From the NCBI GenBank assembly GCA_036785325.1, contig JAXIVH010000020.1, forward strand, positions 7,793,879 to 7,857,878: DNA of 64,000 bases. Direction: 5' to 3'. Shown piece after piece: positions 21,796-34,337 of this stretch. The notes beneath the pieces were generated by a model, which had not been told where the DNA came from, did not search any database, and saw only the letters and a program-made list of their open reading frames with translations. The stretch's first letter is position 1. The number at the start of each line of letters is the position of its first letter. Both the position numbers and the translations under genes were made by a program. The DNA is from Urophycis tenuis. Its lineage: Eukaryota > Chordata > Actinopteri > Gadiformes > Phycidae.

Positions 21796-24565
21796 GATAT
21801 TGGCGAGTGCAACTGCCTTTGATCCCCTATTCAACTACCGAGTCGTTGGATGAGGTGGGGGGGGGTCATCGAGATAACTCTAACGAACCTAACCGAGCCA
21901 GGGCCATCGAAAGAACGGGCTCTCTACACAACCCATTTATATTACCTTACCAACTGTTATTCACAAAACGACCACTAGATGGAGGCGATGGACCACCACT
22001 GAAGAATCAAAAGAAGGCAACCAGCCTTTAACACAAAGACTAAAAACTCACTCCAGCTGTGATCCTCTTTATCTAAATAAATAAATAAACAAAAATGAAT
22101 AAATAAATAGACTAAATAAATATACAAATATAAATAAATAAATTAAATATAGATTACCTTACCAACTATTGCAATTACCTATTATTATTATTATTACTTA
22201 CCTATTAATGCAATTTCCCAACCTGGGAACAATAGAGTATTTCTATTTCTATAACTCTTCTTCACAAAACGACCACTTGGTGGAGACGACGCACCACCAG
22301 CGAGGAATCAAAAGAGGAGGAACAACCTTGAATACAAAGATTAAAACCCACTCCAGCGGTGAGTCTCTCGATGTATTTATTTACTAAAAAAAAATATATT
22401 AAATATATATACTCCTCCCATCTCTTCTCCCCTGTCTTCCCTCATGGAAATGAGGGAGTTGGGGGAGATAGAGTGTACTAGCCCGATCCGGCGGGGGTGA
22501 GTTCAGTCCGTACAGACTGTCTCACCTTGACTCTACCTTCCTCAATCTCTAGCTCTAACTCTAACCCTAGGGATAACCTCAACCCCAACCCTAACCATAG
22601 GCCTAACCTTAGCCCTAACCCTAACTCAACCCTAACACTAACCCTTACCTTGGCCCTAATCTTAACACTAACCTCAACCCCTAACCTTAGCCTTAACACT
22701 AACCCTAACCCCTACTCTAACTCTAACCCCAACCCCTACTCTAACTCTAACCCTAAGCCTACCCTAACCTCCAACACTAACCCTACCCTAACTCTAACGC
22801 TAACCCTAACTCTAACCTTTGCCCTAACTTTAGCCCTAACCCTAGCCTCAGCCATAACCCTAACCCTAACCTTAGCCCTAACCCTAACCTTAACCCTAAC
22901 CCTAACCTTGGCCCTAACCTTAACACTAACCTCAAACCTAACCTTAACCCTAACCTCAGCCATAACCCTAACCCTAACCTTAGCCCTAACCCTAATTCTA
23001 GCCCTAACCCTAATCTTAACCATAACCTTAACCCTAACCTTGGCCCTAACACTTAACCTAACCTTATCCATAACACTAACCCTAACCTCAACCCTAACCT
23101 TAACCCCAATCTCAGCCGTAACCCCAACCCTAACCTTATCCCTAACCTTAAACCTAACCCTAACCTCAGCCCTAACCTTAACCCTAACCTCAGCCCTCAT
23201 CTTAACCCTAACCCCTAACCCCTAACCTCTAACCCTAACCCTAACCTTACCCTAACCGTAACGCTAACCCTAACCCTTACTCTAACCTTAGCCCTAACCT
23301 TAGCCCTAACCGTAACCCTAACCTTAACCCTAACCTTAACCCTAAACCGTAACCTTATACCTAACCCTAACCTCAGCCCTAACCTTAACCCTAACCGCAA
23401 CCCCTCCCATTTACTTCAAACCTAACGTTAAGGTTAACTGCTAACTCTACCCCTAAATCTACCCTAACCTTAACCTACACTTGACATATTGGAGGAAGAA
23501 GACAATTACCCAGCATGCATTTCATCCGGAAAACTTTTCACAAAAAAACCCATTACCGAAGTACCTACGGCGAGAATAGACTACCCCAAGAAATTGTTGT
23601 TTTGGGTGAGGAAAGTAAGCCATTGAGTCTTCTCTAAGGTCAACTTCCTACACAATCTCTGTAGTCGCGCGGTGTATGGGGCACAGGAATTGTTATTAAC
23701 AGGCTGTTCGGCATGGGGTCCTGGAGGGGCCAGGGAGGCAGTGCTTAGTCGCGGCTGGCCTTGGCCTTTCCTACCCTGGGACCGACTGGGAAGGCACCGC
23801 TGGTCGGGGCTGGTCTTGGTCTTTCCTAGATCTGGACACCCATCGCTGAGGATAGCTGCATTGGGGGACCGTGGAGGCAGTGCTTTGTCACGGCTGGCCT
23901 CGGTCCTTCGTGACCCCAGTTTTCTGCTAGTTCATCTGGACCCAACAGAGGACAAGAACCAAGCTCCGGCCCTGATTGGCCAAACCAGGGCTACCTAGCG
24001 GTGTTAACAACTGGTTTGTGCTGGTCAGGGGGTAAGTATGTGCCCCCTCCTCTCCATAACCAAAACAATGTATCCTAAAAAGTGTTTTACTTACCTTTAC
24101 TTACCTCGACGTTACCTCAACAAATGATCACTCCTAAAAAAGCTTAAACCCAATACCAATTCCATTTCGGAAACGACACACCTTGAGAATTGATCACTCT
24201 CGGGGGGGCCTCCCTTGGGTGAGGGTGTATAGTGACAATGGCCAGAAACACCCTATGATCCCAGGGTCCACTACTGATGACGTGTCCTAATATTTCGATA
24301 GCACGTTTATACTAAAATAGAAATGGAAAAGAAAAGTCTCACTCCAGCTGTGACTCGTCTTTATTCAAATAAGTAAATATACCAATGCATTGGAAGTACC
24401 TTCAATCAAACTAGATTGACCTTCATCTTGGAACAAAGAAAACCTTTGGGAAAAGGAAAAACAAGTCTATATCTCCAAATCAGCGGTTATATCACAACAA
24501 GACAGATAACCATTTCGTTTTACTTCATTCTTGGTAATATGGGAAAAGAGAGCTGCGGATGACTA
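21796..24565 (+). repeat. composite unit U6 (long form, 2770 bp)
   Basis: Long form; the 702-bp segment returns after three short units. The second CTCF-like copy is altered (CCACTTGGTGG near 22274), and one TTTCTA hexamer is missing near 22245, as in U7. Confidence 0.93.
22551..23478 (+). repeat. degenerate (CCCTAA)n tract of U6
   Basis: As U1, with CTAACCCCAACCCC replacing CTAACCCTAACCCC near 22725. Confidence 0.94.
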
Positions 24566-27323
24566 GATATTGGCGAGTGCAACTGCCTTTGATCCCCTAT
24601 TCAACTACCGAGTCGTTGGATGAGGTGGGGGGGGGTCATCGAGATAACTCTAATGAACCTAACCGAGCCAGGGCCATCGAAAGAACGGGCTCTCTACACA
24701 ACCCATTTATATTACCTTACCAACTGTTATTCACAAAACGACCACTAGATGGAGGCGATGGACCACCACTGAAGAATCAAAAGAAGGCAACCAGCCTTTA
24801 ACACAAAGACTAAAAACTCACTCCAGCTGTGATCCTCTTTATCTAAATAAATAAATAAACAAAAATGAATAAATAAATAGACTAAATAAATATACAAATA
24901 TAAATAAATAAATTAAATATAGATTACCTTACCAACTATTGCAATTACCTATTATTATTATTATTACTTACCTATTAATGCAATTTCCCAACCTGGGAAC
25001 AATAGAGTATTTCTATTTCTATAACTCTTCTTCACAAAACGACCACTAGGTGGAGACGACGCACCACCAGCGAGGAATCAAAAGAGGAGGAACAACCTTG
25101 AATACAAAGATTAAAACCCACTCCAGCGGTGAGTCTCTCGATGTATTTATTTACTAAAAAAAAATATATTAAATATATATACTCCTCCCATCTCTTCTCC
25201 CCTGTCTTCCCTCATGGAAATGAGGGAGTTGGGGGAGATAGAGTGTACTAGCCCGATCCGGCGGGGGTGAGTTCAGTCCGTACAGACTGTCTCACCTTGA
25301 CTCTACCTTCCTCAATCTCTAGCTCTAACTCTAACCCTAGGGATAACCTCAACCCCAACCCTAACCATAGGCCTAACCTTAGCCCTAACCCTAACTCAAC
25401 CCTAACACTAACCCTTACCTTGGCCCTAATCTTAACACTAACCTCAACCCCTAACCTTAGCCTTAACACTAACCCTAACCCCTACTCTAACTCTAACCCT
25501 AACCCCTACTCTAACTCTAACCCTAAGCCTACCCTAACCTCCAACACTAACCCTACCCTAACTCTAACGCTAACCCTAACTCTAACCTTTGCCCTAACTT
25601 TAGCCCTAACCCTAGCCTCAGCCATAACCCTAACCCTAACCTTAGCCCTAACCCTAACCTTAACCCTAACCCTAACCTTGGCCCTAACCTTAACACTAAC
25701 CTCAAACCTAACCTTAACCCTAACCTCAGCCATAACCCTAACCCTAACCTTAGCCCTAACCCTAATTCTAGCCCTAACCCTAATCTTAACCATAACCTTA
25801 ACCCTAACCTTGGCCCTAACACTTAACCTAACCTTATCCATAACACTAACCCTAACCTCAACCCTAACCTTAACCCCAATCTCAGCCGTAACCCCAACCC
25901 TAACCTTATCCCTAACCTTAAACCTAACCCTAACCTCAGCCCTAACCTTAACCCTAACCTCAGCCCTCATCTTAACCCTAACCCCTAACCCCTAACCTCT
26001 AACCCTAACCCTAACCTTACCCTAACCGTAACGCTAACCCTAACCCTTACTCTAACCTTAGCCCTAACCTTAGCCCTAACCGTAACCCTAACCTTAACCC
26101 TAAACCGTAACCTTATACCTAACCCTAACCTCAGCCCTAACCTTAACCCTAACCGCAACCCCTCCCATTTACTTCAAACCTAACGTTAAGGTTAACTGCT
26201 AACTCTACCCCTAAATCTACCCTAACCTTAACCTACACTTGACATATTGGAGGAAGAAGACAATTACCCAGCATGCATTTCATCCGGAAAACTTTTCACA
26301 AAAAAACCCATTACCGAAGTACCTACGGCGAGAATAGACTACCCCAAGAAATTGTTGTTTTGGGTGAGGAAAGTAAGCCATTGAGTCTTCTCTAAGGTCA
26401 ACTTCCTACACAATCTCTGTAGTCGCGCGGTGTATGGGGCACAGGAATTGTTATTAACAGGCTGTTCGGCATGGGGTCCTGGAGGGGCCAGGGAGGCAGT
26501 GCTTAGTCGCGGCTGGCCTTGGCCTTTCCTACCCTGGGACCGACTGGGAAGGCACCACTGGTCGGGGCTGGTCTTGGTCTTTCCTAGGTCTGGACACCCA
26601 TCGCTGAGGATAGCTGCATTGGGGGACCGTGGAGGCAGTGCTTTGTCACGGCTGGCCTCGGTCCTTCGTGACCCCAGTTTTCTGCTAGTTCATCTGGACC
26701 CAACAGAGGACAAGAACCAAGCTCCGGCCCTGATTGGCCAAACCAGGGCTACCTAGCGGTGTTAACAACTGGTTTGTGCTGGTCAGGGGGTAAGTATGTG
26801 CCCCCTCCTCTCCATAACCAAAACAATGTATCCTAAAAAGCGTTTTACTTACCTTTACTTACCTCGACGTTACCTCAACAAATGATCACTCCTAAAAAAG
26901 CTTAAACCCAATACCAATTCCATTTCGGAAACGACACACCTTGAGAATTGATCACTCTCGGGGGGGCCTCCCTTGGGTGAGGGTGTATAGTGACAATGGC
27001 CAGAAACACCCTATGATCCCAGGGTCCACTACTGATGACGTGTCCTAATATTTCGATAGCACGTTTATACTAAAATAGAAATGGAAAAGAAAAGTCTCAC
27101 TCCAGCTGTGACTCGTCTTTATTCAAATAAGTAAATATACCAATGCATTGGAAGTACCTTCAATCAAACTAGATTGACCTTCATCTTGGAACAAAGAAAA
27201 CCTTTGGGAAAAGGAAAAACAAGTCTATATCTCCAAATCAGCGGTTATATCACAACAAGACAGATAACCATTTCGTTTTACTTCATTCTTGGTAATATGG
27301 GAAAAGAGAGCTGCGGATGACTA
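24566..27323 (+). repeat. composite unit U7 (long form, 2758 bp)
   Basis: Sister of U6 (shared missing TTTCTA). It has lost one CCTTAACCCTAA near 26100, and its GC-segment frame has an Arg-to-His change (CACCACTGG). Confidence 0.93.
25321..26236 (+). repeat. degenerate (CCCTAA)n tract of U7
   Basis: Same order of variants as U6, with a 12-bp contraction near the 3' end. Confidence 0.94.
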
Positions 27324-29372
27324 GATATTGGCGAGTGCAACTGCCTTTGATCCCCTATTCAACTACCGAGTCGTTGGATGAGGTGGGGGGGGTCATCGAG
27401 ATAACTCTAACGAACCCAACCCTAACCATAGGCCTAACCTTAGCCCTAACCCTAACTCAACCCTAACACTAACCCTTACCTTGGCCCTAATCTTAACACT
27501 AACCTCAACCCCTAACCTTAGCCTTAACACTAACCCTAACCCCTACTCTAACTCTAACCCTGAGCCTACCCTAACCTCCAACACTAACCCTACCCTAACT
27601 CTAACGCTAACCCTAACTCTAACCTTTGCCCTAACTTTAGCCCTAACCCTAGCCTCAGCCATAACCCTAACCCTAACCTTAGCCCTAACCCTAACCTTAA
27701 CCCTAACCCTAACCTTGGCCCTAACCTTAACACTAACCTCAAACCTAACCTTAACCCTAACCTCAGCCATAACCCTAACCCTAACCTTAGCCCTAACCCT
27801 AATTCTAGCCCTAACCCTAATCTTAACCATAACCTTAACCCTAACCTTGGCCCTAACACTTAACCTAACCTTATCCATAACACTAACCCTAACCTCAACC
27901 CTAACCTTAACCCCAATCTCAGCCGTAACCCCAACCCTAACCTTATCCCTAACCTTAAACCTAACCCTAACCTCAGCCCTAACCTTAACCCTAACCTCAG
28001 CCCTCATCTTAACCCTAACCCCTAACCCCTAACCTCTAACCCTAACCCTAACCTTACCCTAACCGTAACGCTAAACCTAACCCTTACTCTAACCTTAGCC
28101 CTAACCTTAGCCCTAACCGTAACCCTAACCTTAACCCTAACCTTAACCCTAAACCGTAACCTTATACCTAACCCTAACCTCAGCCCTAACCTTAACCCTA
28201 ACCGCAACCCCTCCCATTTACTTCAAACCTAACGTTAAGGTTAACTGCTAACTCTACCCCTAAATCTACCCTAACCTTAACCTACACTTGACATATTGGA
28301 GGAAGAAGACAATTACCCAGCATGCATTTCATCCGGAAAACTTTTCACAAAAAAACCCATTACCGAAGTACCTACGGCGAGAATAGACTACCCCAAGAAA
28401 TTGTTGTTTTGGGTGAGGAAAGTAAGCCATTGAGTCTTCTCTAAGGTCAACTTCCTACACAATCTCTGTAGTCGCGCGGTGTATGGGGCACAGGAATTGT
28501 TATTAACAGGCTGTTCGGCATGGGGTCCTGGAGGGGCCAGGGAGGCAGTGCTTAGTCGCGGCTGGCCTTGGCCTTTCCTACCCTGGGACCGACTGGGAAG
28601 GCACCGCTGGTCGGGGCTGGTCTTGGTCTTTCCTAGGTCTGGACACCCATCGCTGAGGATAGCTGCATTGGGGGACCGTGGAGGCAGTGCTTTGTCACGG
28701 CTGGCCTCGGTCCTTCGTGACCCCAGTTTTCTGCTAGTTCATCTGGACCCAACAGAGGACAAGAACCAAGCTCCGGCCCTGATTGGCCAAACCAGGGCTA
28801 CCTAGCGGTGTTAACAACTGGTTTGTGCTGGTCAGGGGGTAAGTATGTGCCCCCTCCTCTCCATAACCAAAACAATGTATCCTAAAAAGCGTTTTACTTA
28901 CCTTTACTTACCTCGACGTTACCTCAACAAATGATCACTCCTAAAAAAGCTTAAACCCAATACCAATTCCATTTCGGAAACGACACACCTTGAGAATTGA
29001 TCACTCTCGGGGGGGCCTCCCTTGGGTGAGGGTGTATAGTGACAATGGCCAGAAACACCCTATGATCCCAGGGTCCACTACTGATGACGTGTCCTAATAT
29101 TTCGATAGCACGTTTATACTAAAATAGAAATGGAAAAGAAAAGTCTCACTCCAGCTGTGACTCGTCTTTATTCAAATAAGTAAATATACCAATGCATTGG
29201 AAGTACCTTCAATCAAACTAGATTGACCTTCATCTTGGAACAAAGAAAACCTTTGGGAAAAGGAAAAACAAGTCTATATCTCCAAATCAGCGGTTATATC
29301 ACAACAAGACAGATAACCATTTCGTTTTACTTCATTCTTGGTAATATGGGAAAAGAGAGCTGCGGATGACTA
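27324..29372 (+). repeat. composite unit U8 (short form, 2049 bp)
   Basis: Short form. It shares CCCTGAGCC in the tract, GCTAAACC near 28072 and AAAAAGCG in the tail with U9 or U7. One CTCTAACCCTAACCCCTA stretch is missing relative to U9. Confidence 0.93.
27415..28286 (+). repeat. degenerate (CCCTAA)n tract of U8
   Basis: Contracted by 24 bp near 27560 relative to U9. Otherwise the hexamer order is the same. Confidence 0.94.
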
Positions 29373-31445
29373 GATATTGGCGAGTGCAACTGCCTTTGAT
29401 CCCCTATTCAACTACCGAGTCGTTGGATGAGGTGGGGGGGGTCATCGAGATAACTCTAACGAACCCAACCCTAACCATAGGCCTAACCTTAGCCCTAACC
29501 CTAACTCAACCCTAACACTAACCCTTACCTTGGCCCTAATCTTAACACTAACCTCAACCCCTAACCTTAGCCTTAACACTAACCCTAACCCCTACTCTAA
29601 CTCTAACCCTAACCCCTACTCTAACTCTAACCCTGAGCCTACCCTAACCTCCAACACTAACCCTACCCTAACTCTAACGCTAACCCTAACTCTAACCTTT
29701 GCCCTAACTTTAGCCCTAACCCTAGCCTCAGCCATAACCCTAACCCTAACCTTAGCCCTAACCCTAACCTTAACCCTAACCCTAACCTTGGCCCTAACCT
29801 TAACACTAACCTCAAACCTAACCTTAACCCTAACCTCAGCCATAACCCTAACCCTAACCTTAGCCCTAACCCTAATTCTAGCCCTAACCCTAATCTTAAC
29901 CATAACCTTAACCCTAACCTTGGCCCTAACACTTAACCTAACCTTATCCATAACACTAACCCTAACCTCAACCCTAACCTTAACCCCAATCTCAGCCGTA
30001 ACCCCAACCCTAACCTTATCCCTAACCTTAAACCTAACCCTAACCTCAGCCCTAACCTTAACCCTAACCTCAGCCCTCATCTTAACCCTAACCCCTAACC
30101 CCTAACCTCTAACCCTAACCCTAACCTTACCCTAACCGTAACGCTAAACCTAACCCTTACTCTAACCTTAGCCCTAACCTTAGCCCTAACCGTAACCCTA
30201 ACCTTAACCCTAACCTTAACCCTAAACCGTAACCTTATACCTAACCCTAACCTCAGCCCTAACCTTAACCCTAACCGCAACCCCTCCCATTTACTTCAAA
30301 CCTAACGTTAAGGTTAACTGCTAACTCTACCCCTAAATCTACCCTAACCTTAACCTACACTTGACATATTGGAGGAAGAAGACAATTACCCAGCATGCAT
30401 TTCATCCGGAAAACTTTTCACAAAAAAACCCATTACCGAAGTACCTACGGCGAGAATAGACTACCCCAAGAAATTGTTGTTTTGGGTGAGGAAAGTAAGC
30501 CATTGAGTCTTCTCTAAGGTCAACTTCCTACACAATCTCTGTAGTCGCGCGGTGTATGGGGCACAGGAATTGTTATTAACAGGCTGTTCGGCATGGGGTC
30601 CTGGAGGGGCCAGGGAGGCAGTGCTTAGTCGCGGCTGGCCTTGGCCTTTCCTACCCTGGGACCGACTGGGAAGGCACCGCTGGTCGGGGCTGGTCTTGGT
30701 CTTTCCTAGGTCTGGACACCCATCGCTGAGGATAGCTGCATTGGGGGACCGTGGAGGCAGTGCTTTGTCATGGCTGGCCTCGATCCTTCGTGACCCCAGT
30801 TTTCTGCTAGTTCATCTGGACCCAACAGAGGACAAGAACCAAGCTCCGGCCCTGATTGGCCAAACCAGGGCTACCTAGCGGTGTTAACAACTGGTTTGTG
30901 CTGGTCAGGGGGTAAGTATGTGCCCCCTCCTCTCCATAACCAAAACAATGTATCCTAAAAAGTGTTTTACTTACCTTTACTTACCTCGACGTTACCTCAA
31001 CAAATGATCACTCCTAAAAAAGCTTAAACCCAATACCAATTCCATTTCGGAAACGACACACCTTGAGAATTGATCACTCTCGGGGGGGCCTCCCTTGGGT
31101 GAGGGTGTATAGTGACAATGGCCAGAAACACCCTATGATCCCAGGGTCCACTACTGATGACGTGTCCTAATATTTCGATAGCACGTTTATACTAAAATAG
31201 AAATGGAAAAGAAAAGTCTCACTCCAGCTGTGACTCGTCTTTATTCAAATAAGTAAATATACCAATGCATTGGAAGTACCTTCAATCAAAGTAGATTGAC
31301 CTCCATCTTGGAACAAAGAAAACCTTTGGGAAAAGGAAAAACAAGTCTATATCTCCAAATCAGCGGTTATATCACAACAAGACAGATAACCATTTCGTTT
31401 TACTTCATTCTTGGTAATATGGGAAAAGAGAGCTGCGGATGACTA
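29373..31445 (+). repeat. composite unit U9 (short form, 2073 bp)
   Basis: Short form, sister of U8 (shared CCCTGAGCC and GCTAAACC). Private CpG changes in the GC segment (GTCATGGCTGG, CTCGATCC) alter two residues of the open frame. Confidence 0.93.
29464..30358 (+). repeat. degenerate (CCCTAA)n tract of U9
   Basis: Same layout as the U8 tract without the 24-bp contraction. Confidence 0.94.
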
Positions 31446-31537
31446 GATATTGGCGAGTGCAACTGCCTTTGATCCCCTATTCAACTACCGAGTCGTTGGA
31501 TGAGGTGGGGGGGGGTCATCGAGATAACTCTAACGAA

Positions 31538-32194
31538 CCCAACCCTAACCATAGGCCTAACCTTAGCCCTAACCCTAACTCAACGTTAACCTTGACACCA
31601 ACCTTAGCCCGGACACTAACCCTTACCTTGGCCTTAACCCTAACCCAACCCTAACCATAGACCTAACCTTAGCCCTAACCCTAACTCAACCCTAACCTTG
31701 GCCCCAACCTTAGCCCTGACATTAACCCTTACCTTGACCCTAACCTTAGCCCTAACCTTAGCCCCAACCCTAACCCTAACCTTAAACCTAGCCTTAGCCC
31801 CAACCCTAACCTTAGCCCTAACCCTAACCTTAACCCTAACCCTAAGCCCTAGCCCTAACCCTAACCTTAACCTTGGCCCCAACCTTAGCCCTGACATTAA
31901 CCCTGACCTTGGCCCTAACCCTAACCCAGACCCTAATCCCTAAACCTAACCCCTAACCCCCTAACCCCTAACCCTATCTCAACCCTAACCTTGGCCCCAA
32001 CCTTAGCCCTGACATTCACCCTAACCTTGGCCCTAACACTTAACCCTAACCTTATCCATAACACTAACCCTAACCTCAACCCTAACCTTAACCTCAGCCA
32101 TAACCCCAACCCTAACCTCAACCCTAACCTTAAACCTAACCCTAACCTCAGCCCTAACCTTAACCCTAACCCCTAAACCTAACCCTAACCTACA
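31538..32194 (+). repeat. divergent (CCCTAA)n tract of U10
   Basis: Rich in CCTTGGCCCCAACC and CCTTAGCCCTGACATT motifs absent from other tracts, repeated at about 31697, 31875 and 31990. This implies its own local duplication history. Orientation is the same (C-rich on plus). Confidence 0.9.
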
Positions 32195-32867
32195 CTTGGC
32201 GTATTGGAGGAACAAGCCAATTCCCCATTATGCATTTCAACCGGAAAACTTTGCGCGCAAAAAAAACCATTACCGAAGTACCTATGGCGAGAATAGACTA
32301 GCCCAAGAAATTTCTGTTTTGGGTAAGGAAAGTAAGCCATTGAGTCTTCTCTAAGGTCAACTTCCTACACAATCTCTGTAGTCGCGCGGTGTATGGGGCA
32401 CAGGAATTGTTATTAACAGGCTGTTCGGCATGGGGTCCTGGAGGGGCCAGGGAGGCAGTGCTTAGTCGCGGCTGGCCTTGGCCTTTCCTAACCTGGGACC
32501 GACTGGGAAGGCACCGCTGGACGGGGCTGGTCTTGGTCTTTCCTAGGTCTGGACACCCATCGCTGAGGATAGCTGCATTGGGGGACCGTGGAGGCAGTGC
32601 TTTGTCACGGCTGGCCTCGGTCCTTCGTACCCCCGTTTTCCTATTAGTTCATCTGGACCCAACAGAGGACAAGAACCAAGCTCCGACCCTGATTGGCCAA
32701 ACCAGGGCTACCTAGCGGTGTTAACAACTGGTTTGTGCTGGTCAGGAGGTAAGTATGTGCCCCCCTTCTTGTTCTCCATAACTAAAACAATGTATCCTAA
32801 AAAGTGTTTTACTTACCTTTACTTACCTCGAGGTTACCTCGACAAATGAGCACTCCTAAAAAAGTTT

Positions 32868-32924
32868 GGAATAGAATAGAATAGAAAATACTTTATTAAT
32901 CCCAAGCTGGGAAATTGCAAAATT
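32868..32924 (-). mobile_element. short LINE 3'-tail-like insertion in U10
   Basis: GGAATAGAATAGAATAGAAA followed by TACTTTATTAATCCCA and GCTGGGAAATTG interrupts the sequence between AAAAAG and TTTAAACCC, which is continuous in other units. Read on the minus strand it ends in TATTCTATTCTATTC, like the tails of common teleost LINE-derived fragments. Only a tail is present. The family is not assigned. Confidence 0.5.
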
Positions 32925-33385
32925 GTTTAAACCCAATACCAATTCCATTTCGGAACCGACACACCTTGAGAATTGATCACTCTCGGGGGGGCCTCCCTTG
33001 GGTGAGGGTGTATAGTGACAATGGCCAGAAACACCCTATGATCCCAGGGTCCACTACTGATGAAGAAAAGTCTCACTCCAGCTGTGACTCCTCTTTATTC
33101 AAATAAATAAATATACCAATGCATTGAAGTATTTTCAATCAAACCAGATTGACCTTCATCTTGGAACAAAGAAAACCTTTGGGAAAAGAAAAACAAGTCC
33201 ATATTCCAAAATCAGCGGTTATATCACAAAAAGACAAACAACCATCCCATTTACTCCATTCTTGGTTACAAAGAAAACCATCAAGTCTATGTCTTCAAAT
33301 CAGCGGTTATATCACAACAAGACAGATAACCATTTCATTTTACTTCATTCTTAGTAATATGGGAAAAGAGAGCTGCGGATGACTA

Positions 33386-33476
33386 GATATTGGCGTGCGC
33401 AACTGCCTTTGATCCCCCATTCAACTACCCAGTCGTTGGATGAGGTGGGGGGGATCATCGAGATAACTTAAAATGA
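33386..33476 (+). repeat. truncated composite unit U11 (lead only)
   Basis: Begins GATATTGGCGTGCGC, has a G7 run and ATCATCGAGATAAC, then joins (CCCTAA)n at AATGAACC instead of CGAACC. Nothing of the unit after the tract is present. Confidence 0.85.
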
Positions 33477-33573
33477 ACCTAACCCTAACCCTAACCCCTA
33501 ACCCTAACCCTAACCCTAACCCCTAACCCCTAACCCTAACCCTAACCCCTAACCCTAACCCCTAACCCTAACC

Positions 33574-33612
<39 letters not shown>
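33477..33612 (+). repeat. near-canonical interstitial telomeric repeat (CCCTAA)n
   Basis: About 22 consecutive units, almost all CCCTAA or CCCCTAA, ending at ACCCTTAACCC. It is far purer than the tracts of U1-U10 and is in the same orientation. It could be a remnant of a real chromosome end, a healing insertion, or the ancestor of the degenerate tracts. Confidence 0.92.
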
Positions 33613-33870
33613 TAACCCAATTTGTTCCCCAGCCCTAACCCTAACCCAATTTGGCCCTAGCCCTAAACCTAAACCCAATTTGGTCTCTAATCATCCCTAA
33701 ACCTAACCCAATTTTGCCCCTATACCTAAACCTAACCCAATTTGGGCCCCTAATCCTAAACCTAATTCTAAGCCTAGCCCAATTTGTGGCCCTAACCCTA
33801 ACCCCTCTATCTAAGCCTAATTTGGTTCCCCAACCCCACCCTTAAGCCCAAACCCTGACCATAAAATGGC
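33613..33870 (+). repeat. telomere-derived repeat with CCCAATTTGG spacers
   Basis: CCCTAA and CCTAAACC hexamers interrupted by CCCAATTTG at about 33618, 33643, 33674, 33708, 33739 and 33779, and CCTAATTTGG near 33818. The irregular 25-40-bp spacing suggests decay of a compound telomeric repeat. It appears only here in the window. Confidence 0.8.
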
Positions 33871-34102
33871 TAGTTTTGCCATTTAGTATTATTTAGGATT
33901 TTGGATTTATGTTTGTTTTGTTATTTTGCAAGTTGTGGTGAAGACAATAAAGCCCCACTACTTTTCAACGGCATTGCCACCCCTCGTGTTTGTCCACATG
34001 GTCCAGGCCAGAGAGTCCACATCCCAATACGTGGGGTGATCAAGTCGGTCCCTCACAATGACATTTTTGGAAATTTCTGGAAATAAAACCTCCCACCGGT
34101 GG

Positions 34103-34117
34103 CCACCAGATGGAGCC
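34103..34117 (+). promoter_or_regulatory. CTCF-like core motif in the spacer
   Basis: CCACCAGATGGAGCC, preceded by GG, matches the CTCF core well except for A in place of C after TGG. It lies between the B1 telomere-like tracts and the A2 satellites, where an insulator would be plausible. Sequence match only. Confidence 0.35.
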
Positions 34118-34247
34118 ATCCCTTTTGATCCTCCCCGATCCTTTTTGGTCGATCCCAGGGTTGCGCAATAGGGACTTGGGGGGGGGGGGGGTCGTTCGCC
34201 TTCTTCAGGCAAACTCTCCGCCAAGTCCCTAAGCTCACGCTAACCGA

Positions 34248-34337
34248 CCAATGGTTGACCAAAGCTGAGCAGAGTTGAGCAGCGATCGGCCAATGGCGGA
34301 GCGATGCTGAGCAGAGCTCGGCGCTCAACGGACCAAT
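34248..34337 (+). promoter_or_regulatory. three evenly spaced CCAAT boxes
   Basis: CCAAT at 34248-34252 (GACCAATGG), 34290-34294 (GGCCAATGG) and 34333-34337 (GACCAATCG), spaced 42 and 43 bp, all in plus orientation. They sit in an imperfect repeat with GCTGAGCAGAG. Multiple CCAAT boxes with about four-helical-turn spacing are typical of NF-Y-driven promoters. No TATA box is evident downstream. Promoter function is inferred only. Confidence 0.35.

Larger units (their letters stand above)
31446..33385 (+). repeat. composite unit U10 (divergent edge unit, 1940 bp)
   Basis: The lead and GC segment match the other units, but the CCCTAA tract has a different variant order. The GC segment has several substitutions, with the frame still open (32389-32715). 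The tail lacks about 50 bp after CTACTGATGA. The CAGCGGTTATATCACAA region is present twice (about 33211 and 33300). A 57-bp LINE-tail-like insertion is unique to this unit. It is the outermost unit of B1 and looks unhomogenised. Confidence 0.88.
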
